Shown here piece after piece: positions 12,001 to 23,871 of a stretch of 64,000 nucleotides of DNA. The stretch comes from Anthopleura xanthogrammica (lineage: Eukaryota; Cnidaria; Anthozoa; Actiniaria; Actiniidae), in NCBI GenBank assembly GCA_964019055.1, contig OZ025216.1, forward strand, positions 8,173,414 to 8,237,413, read 5' to 3'. Made by a program: the position numbers and the translations under genes. Position 1 is the stretch's first letter; the number at the start of each line of letters is the position of its first letter. Below the pieces are notes generated by a model. That model saw only the letters and a program-made list of their open reading frames with translations. It was not told the DNA's origin and did not search any database.

Positions 12001-15000
12001 TAACTGAAGTCGAGGTGTTTATCGGTGAATATTTACCGAGCCGAAAAAAATGATTTATTTTTAAAATGTAAATATTTTTTTTTGTATTTTGGAAGAGGCT
12101 TGTATCAAGATCGAATCGCGCGCAATTCTATACTTCAACTGTAGGTGATATAGAGAAACATTCTGAAGTTATTGATCAATCAGTGCGCGCGATTTTGTAT
12201 AATCTCCTGGATAATGATACTAAGGATGATTATGATTTATAATTTTATATGGCGTCCTTATTCCCTAGTATTCCATATGGATATGATCAAAGGTGCTTTA
12301 CAATGAAGTTATGACTGATTAATGTGAGGTTGATAGTATGAGGTGTGGTCACTGCCAGGAGTTCCTTTACATCATCAGTGGTTCTTCTACGTCCCTTCAT
12401 TATTGTAAAGATGAAGTGTGCTAGTTTATTCTCTAATGCAGTCCTGACTATCCCTTAACACTCCCATTTCAGATTCAGAATATCTACTCGGATTACTTCA
12501 AGTACGTAATGGATGAGGATTATAGTTCACAGAAGATGGCAAGAGATCGCTGGGATGAGCTAGATTTGGGTAGACCTTATGAAGCCTGTTTACGCCAAGA
12601 AATCTCAGACTGGCCTTGGGCTACAAAACTTCTGGTTAGTAAATCCGTCAATGGTTATTAAAAGTAAAGAAAAATTCAAATTATATTGATATCCTGAAAC
12701 AACCTCGAAGTCAGGGCACGGCTGACTTACAGATTGAATTGGAATTTAGGGTGTTAGGATTTGCTGAGGGAGGAAAACTCGAGAACCTTGAGGGAAACCC
12801 TCGAGTCTAAGGAGAGATCAAACAAACCCTTCTCATATGTGATGCCGAGTCCAGGAATAGCCCACTTTCAATATTCTGGTTGGGTGATCACGCACAAAGC
12901 AATTTAAGGCGAGGCATCAATTTTTTTCCGGATTACTCCATCGTATCCCCGGAGCCTCACCTTGAATTGCTTTGTGCGTGATCACCCAACCAGAATATTG
13001 AAAGTGGGCCATTGAACCCAAGACCCCAGAGATGAGAGGCAAATGCTATAACGCTACACCACCCTTGACTCCGTAAGGATATAATATGCATGGATTTATG
13101 CATATTTTATTCATTTTATGTGTTTAACATTTCAGTGTGGATGTACTCTGATTGATTTACTTCTCCAGTCAGTTACCATCAACGTCAATTTATTTAACAA
13201 TAAACCAGAATCTTTACTCTCTGCGTTTTATCATACTTATGAGTTCAGAGAAAGACGGAAAATTGGAGTCATAAAACCACATCAAGTGGTTTGTAAGCTA
13301 TTTAAGGGTTACTTAGCTGATCATGGAAGTATTGTCATGCCAACGTCATCTGTGCCCATGCTAGTTCCACCAAGACCTTGGAGGGATATCAGAGATGGTG
13401 CTTTCCTTATACAACCCGGTAAGGTATACTAGTTATACAATGGTTTCGAGTGGCATAACGTGGAATATCCCACGAGTCACTTGTAGTTTCTAGTATACAC
13501 ACGAGCCTTTAGGCGAGTGTGTATACAAAGAAAATACAAGTGACAAATGGGATATACAGTATGCCACGAGAAACCATTGTATAACCATTTTATCCCACAC
13601 CATAGAAAATACAAATGCGTAGATTCGACGCGCAGTGCATGATGGGAAGGAAGAGTGAAATACCGACGAATATACAACGGCTTTCCTGCTTTCTGATTGG
13701 CTTTATTTTCTATAGTGTAGGATAAATAATAATAGACCCCTTTCACGTGACGTCAAAGCAGCTCAATTTGGAGCAAAAAAACAAAAGAATTTCAATCTCC
13801 TGAGAATTGGAACCTATTGTTCTGCCCTCCAAATTGAGCTGCATTCCGACATGTTGCAAGGGGTCTTAGATGTTAGTCGGTTTGAATCATGACATCATTA
13901 AACATTACAATCATTATTCAACAGTTCAATTCATGCGAACCAACCAGGAAGACGATGGTAAACAAGATCGTTTATTGGATGAAAAGTGTGACAGGAAGCA
14001 GTTATGTGCCGTGTTTGATGCATTAAACTACCTTGGCGCATGCGCATGGAAGACCAATGATCGTATTCTAGATTTAGCTACCCATGTGTTCAATGGTGGT
14101 GGGAATGATGATCTCGCCGTCCCAGGACCTGTTATACAACCAGATACGGTGGAGTCACATAACAGGTAAGTCTTATGGTTGTCACAGGTCAGGGAAAAGT
14201 CAGAAATTTTGTTTTTTTTGTTTTCAAGGTCAGGGAAAAGTCTAGCCTCCTTTGCAGACGTTCTTAGGGTCGTCACGCAACGTTTCTCTCCCCACTCGTG
14301 GGGAGAGAAGTATTGCGTGACGACCCTAAGAGCGTCTGCGTAGGAGGCTAGGAAAAGTCCGGCAGGGAATTCTACATTCAGTTAAAGAGAAAAAAGATTT
14401 TGAGCAAAAGTCAGGGAATTTTTCACACAGTACTTTAAAATGTATGGTCCCTCCTAGCTGGTATGATGGTCTTATATCATTGTCATCTGCTCAAGACAGG
14501 AAACAGACAAGGAACGCCTGGATACGCAGCCTAAATTGAAAACATAGAATATCTGAATTATTTGGGAAATTATCAGGGAAAATCATTCTTTAGTCACGGA
14601 AAAGTCAGGAAATTTTGTGATTCAATTTTTGTGTCAACCATGTGATAGCCGCTCAGGTGTGTTAGTCGTCGTGTAAATCTAAGGCTGATGTATCGTGTTT
14701 TAACAGAACAACACTTACTCCAGAAGAGCAAATGAAACTCTTGCAAGAACGTCGAAGGGCCCGCAAACTAGCCCGCGAGCAGTACAGTCTGCGGATGTCA
14801 TCATTATACAAGCTGTCAGTTGCTCATCACTTCAGGGATCACGTGTTTTGGTTACCTCTAAACATGGATTTCCGTGGTCGAGTGTATCCCATTCCCCCTC
14901 ACTGTTGTCACGTGGGTAAGTTTGTTGATCCTGGTTAACCCGGGGGGGGGGGGGGGGGGTAAGAGGTAGGGCTAACGTTCTATTGGTTGTTCGATTTTAG

Positions 15001-18000
15001 GGGATGATCTTAATCGTGGTATGCTACAGTTTGCTAAAGGTGTACCTCTGGGTAAAGATGGGTTACACTGGCTGAAGATTCACATGACTAACCTGCACGG
15101 TGCGAAAAAGAAGGCGTCACTGGCCGAGCGTGCGCAGTATGCTGATGAGATGATAGACGAGATATTAGACTCTGCCGATAATCCACTAAATGTGAGTAGA
15201 ATTAGAAGTATAAGCCATCGCATTATACTGAGATATGGAAACTGACGATATTGGATTTTAAAGTAGATGATTAGTTTTCACTATCAGTATGTCGTCATTA
15301 TCATCATCATGTATCATCATCATCACCATCATCACCATCATCATGTATCATCATCATCATCATCATGTATCATCATCATGTATCATCATCATGTATCATC
15401 ATCATGTATCATCATCATGTATCATCATCATGTATCATCATCATGTATTATCATCATGTATCATCATCATCATGTATCATCATCATGTATCATCATCATG
15501 TATCATCATCATGTATCATCATCATGTATCATCATCATCACCATCATCATGTATCATCATCATGTATCATCATCATGTATCATCATCATGTATCATCATT
15601 ATCATCATCATTATTTTACCAGGGTCGCCGGTGGTGGATGTCTGCTGATGAACCCTGGCAAACCTTAGCAACATGTATCGAAATAGCCAATGCTGTTCGT
15701 TCTCCTGACCACACTAAGTACATATCCCATCATCCTGTGCATCAAGATGGGTCTTGTAATGGGCTGCAGCATTATGCTGCATTAGGACATGACCGATACG
15801 GGGCCAAGCAAGTTAATTTAATGCCTTCTGATCGACCTCAAGATGTGTATGAAGAAGTAGCCAAACTAGTAGAAATGGCAAGAGTCGACGATGCTAAAGA
15901 AGGTTAGCAAATAATACATCTAGAATAACTAGCCTACTGCATTAGTTATAATAATAATAAATTATTATTTCTATAGCGTCCTATCCAAGGCTCTCAGGCG
16001 CTAAAAACTAACCCTATAACAAATCCTAGAAATTATTATTCAAGATTAGAACAGTTAACTCTATGATAATCAATATCTTAAGAAGTCCTAAAACTTAATA
16101 CTAATATTGTCACGGCGACAAAAAGAACTAAAAACGATAAGGAGGCAACTTATATAAGTGAAAACTGATACACATTCCGTACATCTTACGCTGCGCAGGT
16201 CACAAGACAGCTCTGCAACTTGAAGGTAAAGTTAATCGTAAAGTCATCAAACAAACTGTCATGACCATTGTATACGGAGTTACTTTCGTTGGTGGTCGAC
16301 TGCAGATTGAACGCCAGCTGAAAGACCTCGACCTCGATGAGCGGTTGCTGTTTGAATCATCTGCTTATCTTGTTGGCAAAGTGTTTGCAAGTATTGGCCA
16401 GTTATTCACAAGAGCCAAAGCAATACAAGTAAGTATAAAAGAATAAATGAACAAACGAATGAATGAATAAATGATAAGTAAATTTGGCGCCATAGACCTC
16501 TTGCACGGGACGTCAGAGCTGGTCAATTTGGAGGACAAAACAAAAGAATTTTAATCTTCTGAGAATTGGAACCTATTGTTTTGCCCTCCAAATTGAGCTG
16601 CATTCCGACGTGCTGCAAGGAGTATATATTATTATACTATTATTTAAAGTGAATCTGATCCTGCATAACGACATTGTTACTGTTGACCATTAACAGGACT
16701 GGCTCGCCTTAGCTGCCACTCACGTAGCTTACACAGGTCACATGGTTGATTGGTATACGCCGCTGTCCTTGTATGTCTGTCAGCCATATTGTAAGCGTAC
16801 AGTCAAAGTCATTCGGACTAAGCTTCAAGGTATTGAGATACCTGCCAAAGGATTCGCCACGTCACCACCTGACTCAAGAAAGCAACGAGGAGCTTTTCCT
16901 CCTAACTTTGTTCATTCTCTTGATTCCACGCACATGATGTTGAGTGCTCTGTACTCGCAAAGAGCAGGCATAACTTTTACGTCAGTACATGACAGTTTTT
17001 GGACTCATGCTGCAAGTATCGACATTATGAATAAGGTATGAGACATGCTTCCATCACGAGGATAGTTTCTCTTGGGGGAGGGGGGGGGGGGGTAGATTAG
17101 GCCTTTTAGTGCGGGAAATGCTAAAACTGCAGATATTCTTATGATATAACCACCTGGTTGGCTCAGTTGGTTGAGCACTGGACTTTCGTGCGGGAGGTCG
17201 TGGTTCGAGCCCCGGCCGGACCAACACCCAGGGTCTTAAAATAACTGAGGAGAAAGTGATGCCTTTGTAATTACATCTTCAAACGGTTAGACTTTCAAGT
17301 GGCTCTGATGACCACTTTAGATGGCGGTCCCGTCTCTCCACACTTCATCACTAACCTATATCGGAGGGACGTAAAAGAACCACTGAGGATGTAAAGAAAC
17401 CCTGGCAGTGACCACCCTCAGTGCCTACACCTTATGACCATATTCATGAAGTATAAAGCGCCTTTGATTATATCCACATAGAAAGGGCGCTATATAAATC
17501 ATGAATCATCAATCAATAACTGAAATATCTTTTCATGAATAATTTAAAACATCTTTTTAATGCTTTTTTAATGCTTTTTTATTTAAGATTTGCCGAGAGC
17601 AATTTGTGGCTTTACATTCCCAGCCAATCCTTGAGGATTTACAGAAGCACTTTGAAAGTAATTATGGCGGACTGGTGTAAGTTTAGTAATTAAAAAATGA
17701 GTGTCTTGAAAACACTTATTCTTTTTCTTCAGTAGTTTTAAAACCTGGCCTGATGCGCATCCTGGTGCAAAAGGGCCTTAATTGCGCATTTCATCATATT
17801 TCAAATGTTAAAATGCGCAATATAAGTATTAAATATTATTATGTTATTATTAATTTAAGTAAATTACTTTAAGTAAGCCTAAAACCTAAGAAATATTTTG
17901 TTCTTAACTCCTATCAGGTTTGCACGTCCCTTAAAACTAAAAAGAGATGAATATCAACCTGTTAGACAAGCTTCTTTTGATGGTCTGCCCGAGATAGGTA

Positions 18001-18303
18001 AGCGAGAGGAGTATCATACTGTCATGCTCATCCCCCTCTATGCAACTCGTAATTTTAAGCGTCAGAAGTTACAGAAAAAGGAGAGGGATCCCTGATCTTT
18101 TCATTGGCAATACCACGTTTTAAGCGTTGCATTCTGCATGGAAGAAAATTAGCAGTGTACTGATCTCAACTCCCCCTGTCAGCCTGTGTGAATGCGTGCA
18201 GCAAGGTTTCCATTGCTCACATAATCATTTTGAAAACTGTTTTATGTTTTCAGGTGATTTTGACGTTAAACAAGTTCTTGAATCCGTGTATTTCTTCAGC
18301 TGA
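9099..18303 (+). CDS. POLRMT: Mitochondrial DNA-directed RNA polymerase
   Basis: T7-like single-subunit polymerase that transcribes mitochondrial DNA; predicted 1,282 aa (human about 1,230). Exons: 9099-9192, 9435-10144, 10600-10851, 11239-11671, 11754-11959, 12473-12634, 13136-13418, 13925-14165, 14707-14915, 15001-15191, 15623-15902, 16199-16428, 16697-17035, 17588-17676, 17918-17997, 18254-18303; all junctions are in frame. Exon 1 encodes an Arg/Ser-rich, acid-poor mitochondrial presequence. Exon 2 adds a lysine-rich low-complexity linker. Exon 3 has PPR-like helices ([13 protein letters not shown]). Polymerase motifs: MDFRGRVYP (about residue 850), [15 protein letters not shown] (motif B, about 1040) and VHDSFWTH with the catalytic Asp (about 1198). 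The C-terminus [14 protein letters not shown] is typical of the family. The start is the second nearby ATG; the first, at about 9084, is out of frame and hits a stop. Confidence 0.96.
10366..10550. mobile_element. MITE, family C (GGCCAGTCA type)
   Basis: 'cttgaagtaacagccagtca' at the left is mirrored by 'tgactggccattattgcaag' at the right. The interior has 'ttgccttgccggtcattttgacc'. The same interior words occur at 23067, 27065, 36010 and 38392. It lies in POLRMT intron 2. Confidence 0.75.
12690..13075 (-). mobile_element. tRNA-derived SINE (SINE-2 type), split by a fold-back element
   Basis: On the minus strand the order is a tRNA-like head with a B-box-like 'cttgggttcaatgg' (about 13008-13022), then a tail ending 'ccaattcaatctgtaagtca', matching the other SINE-2 copies. 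The SINE is interrupted by a fold-back at 12853-13013, whose roughly 55-bp arms (cccactttcaatattctggt and complement) are near-perfect. It lies in POLRMT intron 6. Confidence 0.7.
13424..13728. mobile_element. MITE, family F (GGGATAT / TATCCCACACCAT type)
   Basis: The left half carries 'tatactagttatacaatggt' and 'ggaatatcccacgagtcac'. The right half carries 'tttatcccacaccatagaaa' and ends in 'ttctatagtgtaggataaa'. Internal arms are reverse complements around a loop 'cacgagcctttaggcgag'. Relatives lie at 36603-36745 with 37091-37222, at 44742-44960, and in part at 52060-52150 and 53300-53425. It lies in POLRMT intron 7. Confidence 0.7.
13732..13868. mobile_element. MITE, family A
   Basis: Tips 'atagacccctttcacgtgac' and 'catgttgcaaggggtct' flank arms 'agcagctcaatttgg' and 'ccaaattgagctgc'. 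The core is ggaacctattgtt. It sits directly beside the family F element in POLRMT intron 7. Confidence 0.85.
14242..14352. repeat. Hairpin MITE (TAGCCTCC...GGAGGCTA)
   Basis: Arms 'tagcctcctttgcagacg', 'ttagggtcgtcacgcaa' and 'ctctccccac' are repeated in inverse order with very few mismatches around a loop of a few bases. It lies in POLRMT intron 8. Confidence 0.9.
15297..15617. repeat. Complex (ATC)n / (ATGTATCATC)n microsatellite
   Basis: Runs of ATC alternate with a 12-bp-type unit (catgtatcatcat) over about 320 bp. The array ends only a few bases before the acceptor of POLRMT exon 11 (15623), so it occupies the polypyrimidine and branch-point region of intron 10. Confidence 0.9.
16492..16625. 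mobile_element. MITE, family A
   Basis: Left 'catagacctcttgcacggg', core 'gagaattggaacctattgtt', right 'attccgacgtgctgcaagga'. It is in POLRMT intron 12, about 70 bp upstream of exon 13. Confidence 0.8.
17149..17500 (+). mobile_element. tRNA-derived SINE (SINE-1 type)
   Basis: The tRNA-like head has an A box (tggctcagttggttgag, about 17159-17175) and a B box (ggttcgagccc, about 17202-17212) with usual spacing for an RNA polymerase III promoter. The body follows, and the 3' end 'aaagggcgctatataaat' resembles the tails of L2/CR1-type LINEs. It lies in POLRMT intron 13 in sense orientation. The fold is not that of a functional tRNA gene. Confidence 0.8.
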
Positions 18304-18318
18304 TACCCTTATTATTTT

Positions 18319-18324
18319 AATAAA
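18319..18324 (+). promoter_or_regulatory. Polyadenylation signal AATAAA of POLRMT
   Basis: The canonical hexamer lies 15 bp after the POLRMT stop codon, so the 3' UTR should be very short. The converging gene's stop is at 18462. Confidence 0.65.
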
Positions 18325-18461
18325 TATGTCAGACAGAAAATGTTTCCAATCTCAAATCAGAAACAGTTCAAAGCGAGTAGATTTTTATCTCCAAAGACAC
18401 AACAAGGTTTTTGAAAGAATTGTTTAGTTTGCTGTTGGTAGGAGAAGCCAACCTGGATACT

Positions 18462-21400
18462 TTAGGAAGTGAAAGTGTCATTTCGTGGTTCATCTGGTAT
18501 GCCTTTGGCGACACTCGGTATAATTTCGGTGAAGTCCGAAGGCTGTCCGGTCGAGCTCTGAGGCACTTCGGTGGTCTGCGGATATTGTTGGTCGGACTTG
18601 CCTGTTTCTTTAGCGATCTTTTCCGGTGAATCTCTGGAACTTACAGATGTTGTTGGATTTAGCTCAGACGCTTTATTTTGCTTTTTATTGGATTGGGATT
18701 TCACGTCTGTAAACTTTGAGGATTTCGTTGTTGGTTCGCTACTTTGGGTTTCTGCTGGTTTTGTAGTTGGTAGTGTTGTAGTTGGTGGTGTTGTAGTTGG
18801 TGGTGTTGTAGTCGGTGGTGTTGTAGTTGGTGGTTTAGTTGTTGGAGGTAATGTTGGGCAAGATTCTGTATTACAATCACTTTTTTCTTCATTTGGCCCA
18901 AGTCCTGTACAGTTCTTGCCATCAGGGTCTGGTGTAGGATTGTTACATTTTCGACTACGTGTCTTGTTTCCTCCCCCACATGTCACCGAACAGTCCCCAA
19001 ACTTACTCCACTCTGAGTATCCACCATTAACTGAAAGAATAAGGCATTCGTTGATAAGGAATGAGCCTAGGCCCCGGTTAATCCTCAAATGAATAAATGA
19101 ATAAAATAAATAAATTAACAGTGGATTCAACAAAGTGGCTCTTCTTCAACTGCATTCCAATTGGAATTTAGAAGTTGATTTTTGCAGAGGGAGGAAAACT
19201 GGAGAACCCGCAGAAAAAGCCCTCGAAGCACAGGAGAGAACCAACACTCCTCACATACGACACCGAGCCCAGCGAGACTCGAACCCGGGTAGCGTTGGTG
19301 AGAGGCGAGCGCTCTCACCACCGCTACGCCACCCAAATCAGTTTTACCATTAAAAAAAGAACGTTCCTGCTCATTGGATATCATTCTCCTACCTGGACAT
19401 TCCCGCTCATTACATTTCACCGTTTCTGTATCCTCCCCAAGCTCCATTTCCTTGCAGTTTTTTCCTCCATATTTTGGTAAAGGTTGGTCACATTTTCGTT
19501 GTCTTTTTTTGGTTCCTTCACCACATGTCAGTGAACATGGTTCAAAAGGAAACCAGTTTCCATAACCTCCATTTACTGTCAGTATGTAACATAAATATAG
19601 AATAATAATGGTATTAGAATTCGCCACTATGACTGAGACTGAGAATCCTAGTCAACCACAATGCACTGCGCGCCTATATAAGTGTTTACCTACTAAATTT
19701 ACCTCAAATTCGTTGCCAAAATTTATAAAATCTTACGAAAAGTATAAAATAACTACTTATCATTATATCTTGATGGTTTTAAAACTTCTAGCTTGAATAA
19801 CAAGACCGACGGAACTGGATTCCCAAACTTTACCTACAAAGCCGCCATTTTGCCTGGCAGAGAAAATGGCCATTTGCATTGTTTTTGGCGCGCAGTGCAT
19901 TGTAGTTGACTAGGATTCTTTAAATCATTCAGTAATTGGATTAAGCTGGTACCACCAGTTTCCTTTTAAAACGTAATCCAGACATAGGCGGCTCCTTTGA
20001 GGGCTCCGCTTTTGGGGGGCTGCCCCGCATACTCGCGGAAAGGAGGGTCCAGCGGGGTTTGCCTGCGTATGCTTGAAAATTTACCCAAGTTTACTACAAA
20101 TCGCTGGCGGATTGTAAACTACCTAAAACGTGGATAAATTCTCGAGCTTGCGCAGGCAAACCCTGCTGGACCCTCCTTTCCGCGAGTGTGGGCAGCCCCC
20201 AAAAAGAGGAGCGGGTGAAAGGACAATCCAGCTGATCTGAGAAAAAATATTAACCAATCAGAATCGAGACAATTTGCAAAACTGATGTGTCATTTTTGCA
20301 TGCTTCATGACACCTCAGTTTTGCAGAGATGTCAGTTTCTATGTCACTATTTAAGATCAGCTGGATGTAGAACCATGAAATATTATAAGGAATTACTGAA
20401 GTACTAACCTGCACATGGGTTCCTGTTACATCTGAATACTTGGATGGGTTTTCCTAATATGGAACAGTTACGTCCTCCTAGTCTAGGATAGGGATTTGAA
20501 CATACCCGTCTCCGTAACCGTATCCCACCCCCACATGTGCGTGAACACTCATTGAAACCAGACCACTCGGAGTAGCCACCATCCACTAAAGCAAAGGAAA
20601 ATACATACACATCAGTGGCGGGTTCAGGATTTCAAAAAGGGAAGTCCCAATAGCCGTCACGCAGAAAAAGCTGGTACTATTGGCTTCAAAAGGGGGGTTC
20701 CAATATCATGATATTGACGACTCTTAAAACTCCAGTGTATGCGGGCTTAGCCTCGAATCCAAGACTTGCTTCTTTTGTTATTCTAATTTCTGCTTTTGTT
20801 TTCCGATCTTAGAAGTGAAGCTAAGCCCGCATACACTGGAGTTTTAAGAGTCGTCAATTGAGCACATGTTAATTTGCATAACAATGGTACTTTGAAACGT
20901 GGCTATTGCGCATACGCAAAGGAGATACGCATAGTGAGGTCATAATGTAGAGTATGGTGAAAGAGAACTAGATTGGCTCCACAAGATCTCACAAAGGGGG
21001 GTTCCATGGATCCACCCTGTCGCCACTGCAAGGATTATCGACCTCGATATATATGTAGAATTTTGAACTGAACTAAATATATAACAAAAGACTCGCTTCA
21101 TCATGTTTAACCAGTAATGTTAACAGAACGTCCCCATAGTAACCAGAGTTGACTGGGTAAAATTCAACTAATCAATTATAGAATTATATGACTGTACAAA
21201 AGCCGTTTGCTGTTTCATTTGCTTAATGTTTTCTTTTTAAACCTTTTTTACATAATATCATAGCTGTATATTAACGATTATTGCCAATGAAAACTTATCT
21301 TGATAAATACTTGGGGTGGGTCAGTTTGTAAGCACTAACATACGGTACAGTGCATGACTATTGCTGCGCGCATCTTTGGGTAGAATGCCGGTAGCATATT

Positions 21401-21902
21401 TATCTTACGGGACCGTTTGTAAAACCTCCTGTAAAGGCTACTGTTTCGTGTCAGTGTCTCCTATTAAAGTTACATCATGCGAGTAATTTTGTTCTCAGTG
21501 GAAATCTGCAGCGTTGATTACAGAACAACAAATCACCGTGTTTTTAGACTACCCTGCTAGGTTAAGTAATATTGAGATTACGTCCATCTCATGAATGATC
21601 AATATGCTTGGGAACATGTTTACTTGCATGATCGAAGGTAATCTTGGTGTTCTGAAGAAAACTTTACGAGTTAATTCTTTACCATTTTTGATTATCACCA
21701 AAATCACCTCAAAAATCGTCAGTGTAAACGGGCCTTAAGAAAACGTAGTCATGAAAAATAGTAGTTATAATTCTCTTCATACCTGACAAAAAATAGAGAA
21801 CTCACCTCGTAAAAGATATCTTGCTACATGATTAGCGACGTATACACAGGCGCTGACTAACAACAAAAAAGTAAAGATCTGTAAAACAGATATTCTGGGC
21901 AT
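18462..21902 (-). CDS. Secreted protein with three thrombospondin type 1 repeats and a Thr/Pro-rich tail
   Basis: Predicted 341 aa, probably extracellular. Exons on the minus strand: 21806-21902, 20409-20585, 19393-19575, 18462-19030. Exon 1 encodes MPRISVLQIFTFLLLVSACV, a signal peptide. Exons 2 and 3 and the first part of exon 4 each encode one TSR that starts with (V)D/NGGY and has the W-x-x-W or related core, C-S/R-x-T-C-G and R-x-R-x-C cysteines (for example WSGFNECSRTCGGG). All internal introns are phase 1, so each TSR sits on a symmetric, shufflable exon. After the third TSR there is a PTT repeat (PPTTTPPTTT), likely O-glycosylated, then a polar tail with no transmembrane segment or GPI-like end. 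TSR proteins mediate matrix and cell adhesion. I do not recognise a named orthologue. Introns are loaded with MITE and SINE sequence. Confidence 0.85.
19136..19345 (-). mobile_element. tRNA-derived SINE (SINE-2 type), antisense copy
   Basis: On the minus strand the B-box-like 'cgggttcgagtctcgc' (about 19268-19283) is followed by a body with 'tcctgtgcttcgagggcttt' and a tail ending in 'aaattccaattgg'. These features are shared with the copies at 12.7-13.1 and 24.9-25.3 kb. It is in the last intron of the TSR gene, in sense with that gene. Confidence 0.75.
19644..19922. repeat. Inverted-repeat element (GAATCCTAGTCAAC tips)
   Basis: The left tip 'gaatcctagtcaaccacaat' plus 'gcactgcgcgc' is the reverse complement of the right end 'gcgcgcagtgcattgtagtt' plus 'gactaggattc'. 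The element of about 280 bp has no coding potential and lies in TSR intron 2. Confidence 0.85.
19987..20220. repeat. Fold-back element with long GC-rich arms
   Basis: The left arm (about 19987-20068: ggctgccccgcatactcgcg, ggagggtccagcggggttt) is mirrored by the right arm (about 20141-20217: aaaccctgctggaccctcc, cgcgagtgtgggcagcc). Arms are about 75 bp and the spacer about 70 bp. It lies in TSR intron 2. Confidence 0.85.
20613..21028. mobile_element. hAT-like non-autonomous element with nested fold-back
   Basis: Ends CAGTGGCG and CGCCACTG are typical of hAT-type tips and flank about 416 bp. Inside is an independent fold-back with arms 20715-20752 and 20820-20857 (gactcttaaaactccagtgt and complement). 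No clear 8-bp target duplication is visible. It lies in TSR intron 1. Confidence 0.6.
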
Positions 21903-23066
21903 TTGAAAACCTATGTATCCACTGGGGTTTGTTTTCTCTCTCTTTCGTGTAGCTGAACAGCGAAGGTCAGACGTGGAAACGTGTGAATCAACGCTAGTAT
22001 CAGGTTAATAAGCCAAAGATGATGCATAACTCTCAGTATAAACTAGTTACCTAACGACGAAAAGTTCATGACAACCAAAGAAGCTTCGAAAGAATTAGTT
22101 TCCCGCAGAGTTTCTGGGTTTCCCAGTTAGCGAACATATTTATTTTGATAGAGATACCCAGAATACCGTGATTAAAAGTTGCAACTATCATTACATATTC
22201 TCTGATTTACTCCAGGATAAATTTACCTGACAATCGTAAATAGAATTTTAAAAATTCATTTTGGTTGTCCTTTTTGTTAGGCAGGTATATATATAATTCA
22301 ATTATACAGATGAAGGATTCAATCAATCTTTGTTATTTTAGTTTATTCCATGTCAAATTATGTTTTACAAGCCCAAATGAAAGAGAGAAAGCTATGTATC
22401 TACATGCTCTTCCTCATAATACACCAAGTTCACAAAACCATTGACATTTCAGAAAAGAAAGGTAATAGTTATCAATGAAGTAATGGACTCCTATTGGACA
22501 GTTTCACCAAGAAAATAAAAATTGAGGCAACGGTGATGTGACTTCAAAAAAGTTTAATACCTGATTTACACAAACATCTCAACATATAATATAAACAAAT
22601 AAAGTTTGAAGATTGTTAAATACAATGAATTGTCTCCTTGTGAAATGAATCAACATATCCATCAAACACGACACGTGTTGGGAAGTTTTTTAATAGCTTT
22701 GTGAGAACGAAATGAAAAGTATTTTTGTCTAATATATTTTTTATTTTAAATTAGCTATTTCAAATAAGGTTTATTGAATATGTGAAATACTAATTCTGGG
22801 CTCGAACTTGGAAGCAGTCAACTAGTCTAATACTAGTGATTTGTGCTCTAGTGAAATTTGCTAACTAACAATTATAAGTAGTATAAACCTACTTATGGTC
22901 TACCACAAATCCTGCACTCTGATTGGCTGAGCTACTAGTGGTCTATTAGTGATTTAGTGATAGACCACTAGTAGTGAAAAAGGCCCGTTTTGAAAGCCAA
23001 AACAATGACAAAAACAATTATTTAATGGCAAAAACAATTATTTATTTGACCTATAAACCTACTCAG

Positions 23067-23245
23067 GGCTCAAAATAATGGCCAGTCAACTAGCAATGTC
23101 TGGCCAAATTTGGTGCTTAATCGCTGAAATACAGTTTTGAAAGGACATGTTGACCAGTCATATTTGAAAAAATGAAATAAAATAAAATAAAATACGCTGG
23201 AAATCTTGACCAACTATGACTGGCCGTTATTTTGAGTCCTGAGTA
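23067..23245. mobile_element. MITE, family C
   Basis: 'ctcaggrctcaaaataa'-type tips (agggctcaaaataatggcc and ggccgttattttgagtcct) face each other. The flanking 'acctact' and 'agtaggt' extend the palindrome. The interior includes 'acatgttgaccagtcatat'. No coding sequence. Confidence 0.8.
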
Positions 23246-23871
23246 GGTTTATACTAAAACAATTAGACCTCTATCCTGCATGGTCCATAAGTCAATAGCC
23301 CATTTGGCCTTTGTTCTCATGGACAATTGACTTGTAGACCATTTGGGCTGCTTGTCTAATTGTTAAATAGCCATAATGTATTATTGACTTCTAAGAATAC
23401 CAGATATTATCAGAGTTACACTCCATTGCTTTCAAACAATTATTGTTTCAAGTCGAGGCATTTGGTTCAACAATACAGTAAATGTATAGAAACTGACCCT
23501 AACGCCAAGACATCAAGCAATTGTTTGAAGGCAATGGACTGTAGCTCTGATATTTGCTATTGGTAGTAACTTTTTTGTACATGTCCTTTTCTGTAAAACT
23601 ATACGGCTAGTGAAACCTATCAGTTTGCTAGCCATTAACTGCTAACAAAATTAAATTTGAGCCCTGACTTTGATCGAAAAATAAAAAAACCTCACAAATA
23701 ACATTGTTTTCAATACAGACAAGAGTAAACATGCTTAAGGATTCAAACACTCTTACACTAATTCATTTTAGACTTTCGTTGTGTACAATTTATAATTCTG
23801 ATATATTTCTACATGTATAGGCCACAAGCAGATAAGTACAGAGAAATTCTAATTTTTCAAAGTTTCATATT

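Noticed and set aside
15267..15668. His- and Ser-rich frames (MYHHHVSSS)
   Set aside because: Generated by the ATC-type microsatellite just before POLRMT exon 11; only the part after the acceptor at 15623 is coding.
17149..17225. Possible tRNA gene with good A and B boxes
   Set aside because: The sequence does not close into an acceptor stem and continues into a SINE body and LINE-like tail; it is a tRNA-derived SINE. The same applies to 24950-25015 and to the antisense copies.
17898..18095. Read-through of POLRMT exon 15 to a C-terminus ending KKERDP
   Set aside because: The donor ATAG|GTAAGC at 17997 and the exon at 18254 give the conserved family C-terminus ending YFFS, so the read-through is intron.
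18571..19092. Plus-strand frame rich in VVGGVV repeats
   Set aside because: Reverse reading of the Thr/Pro-rich tail of the minus-strand TSR protein.
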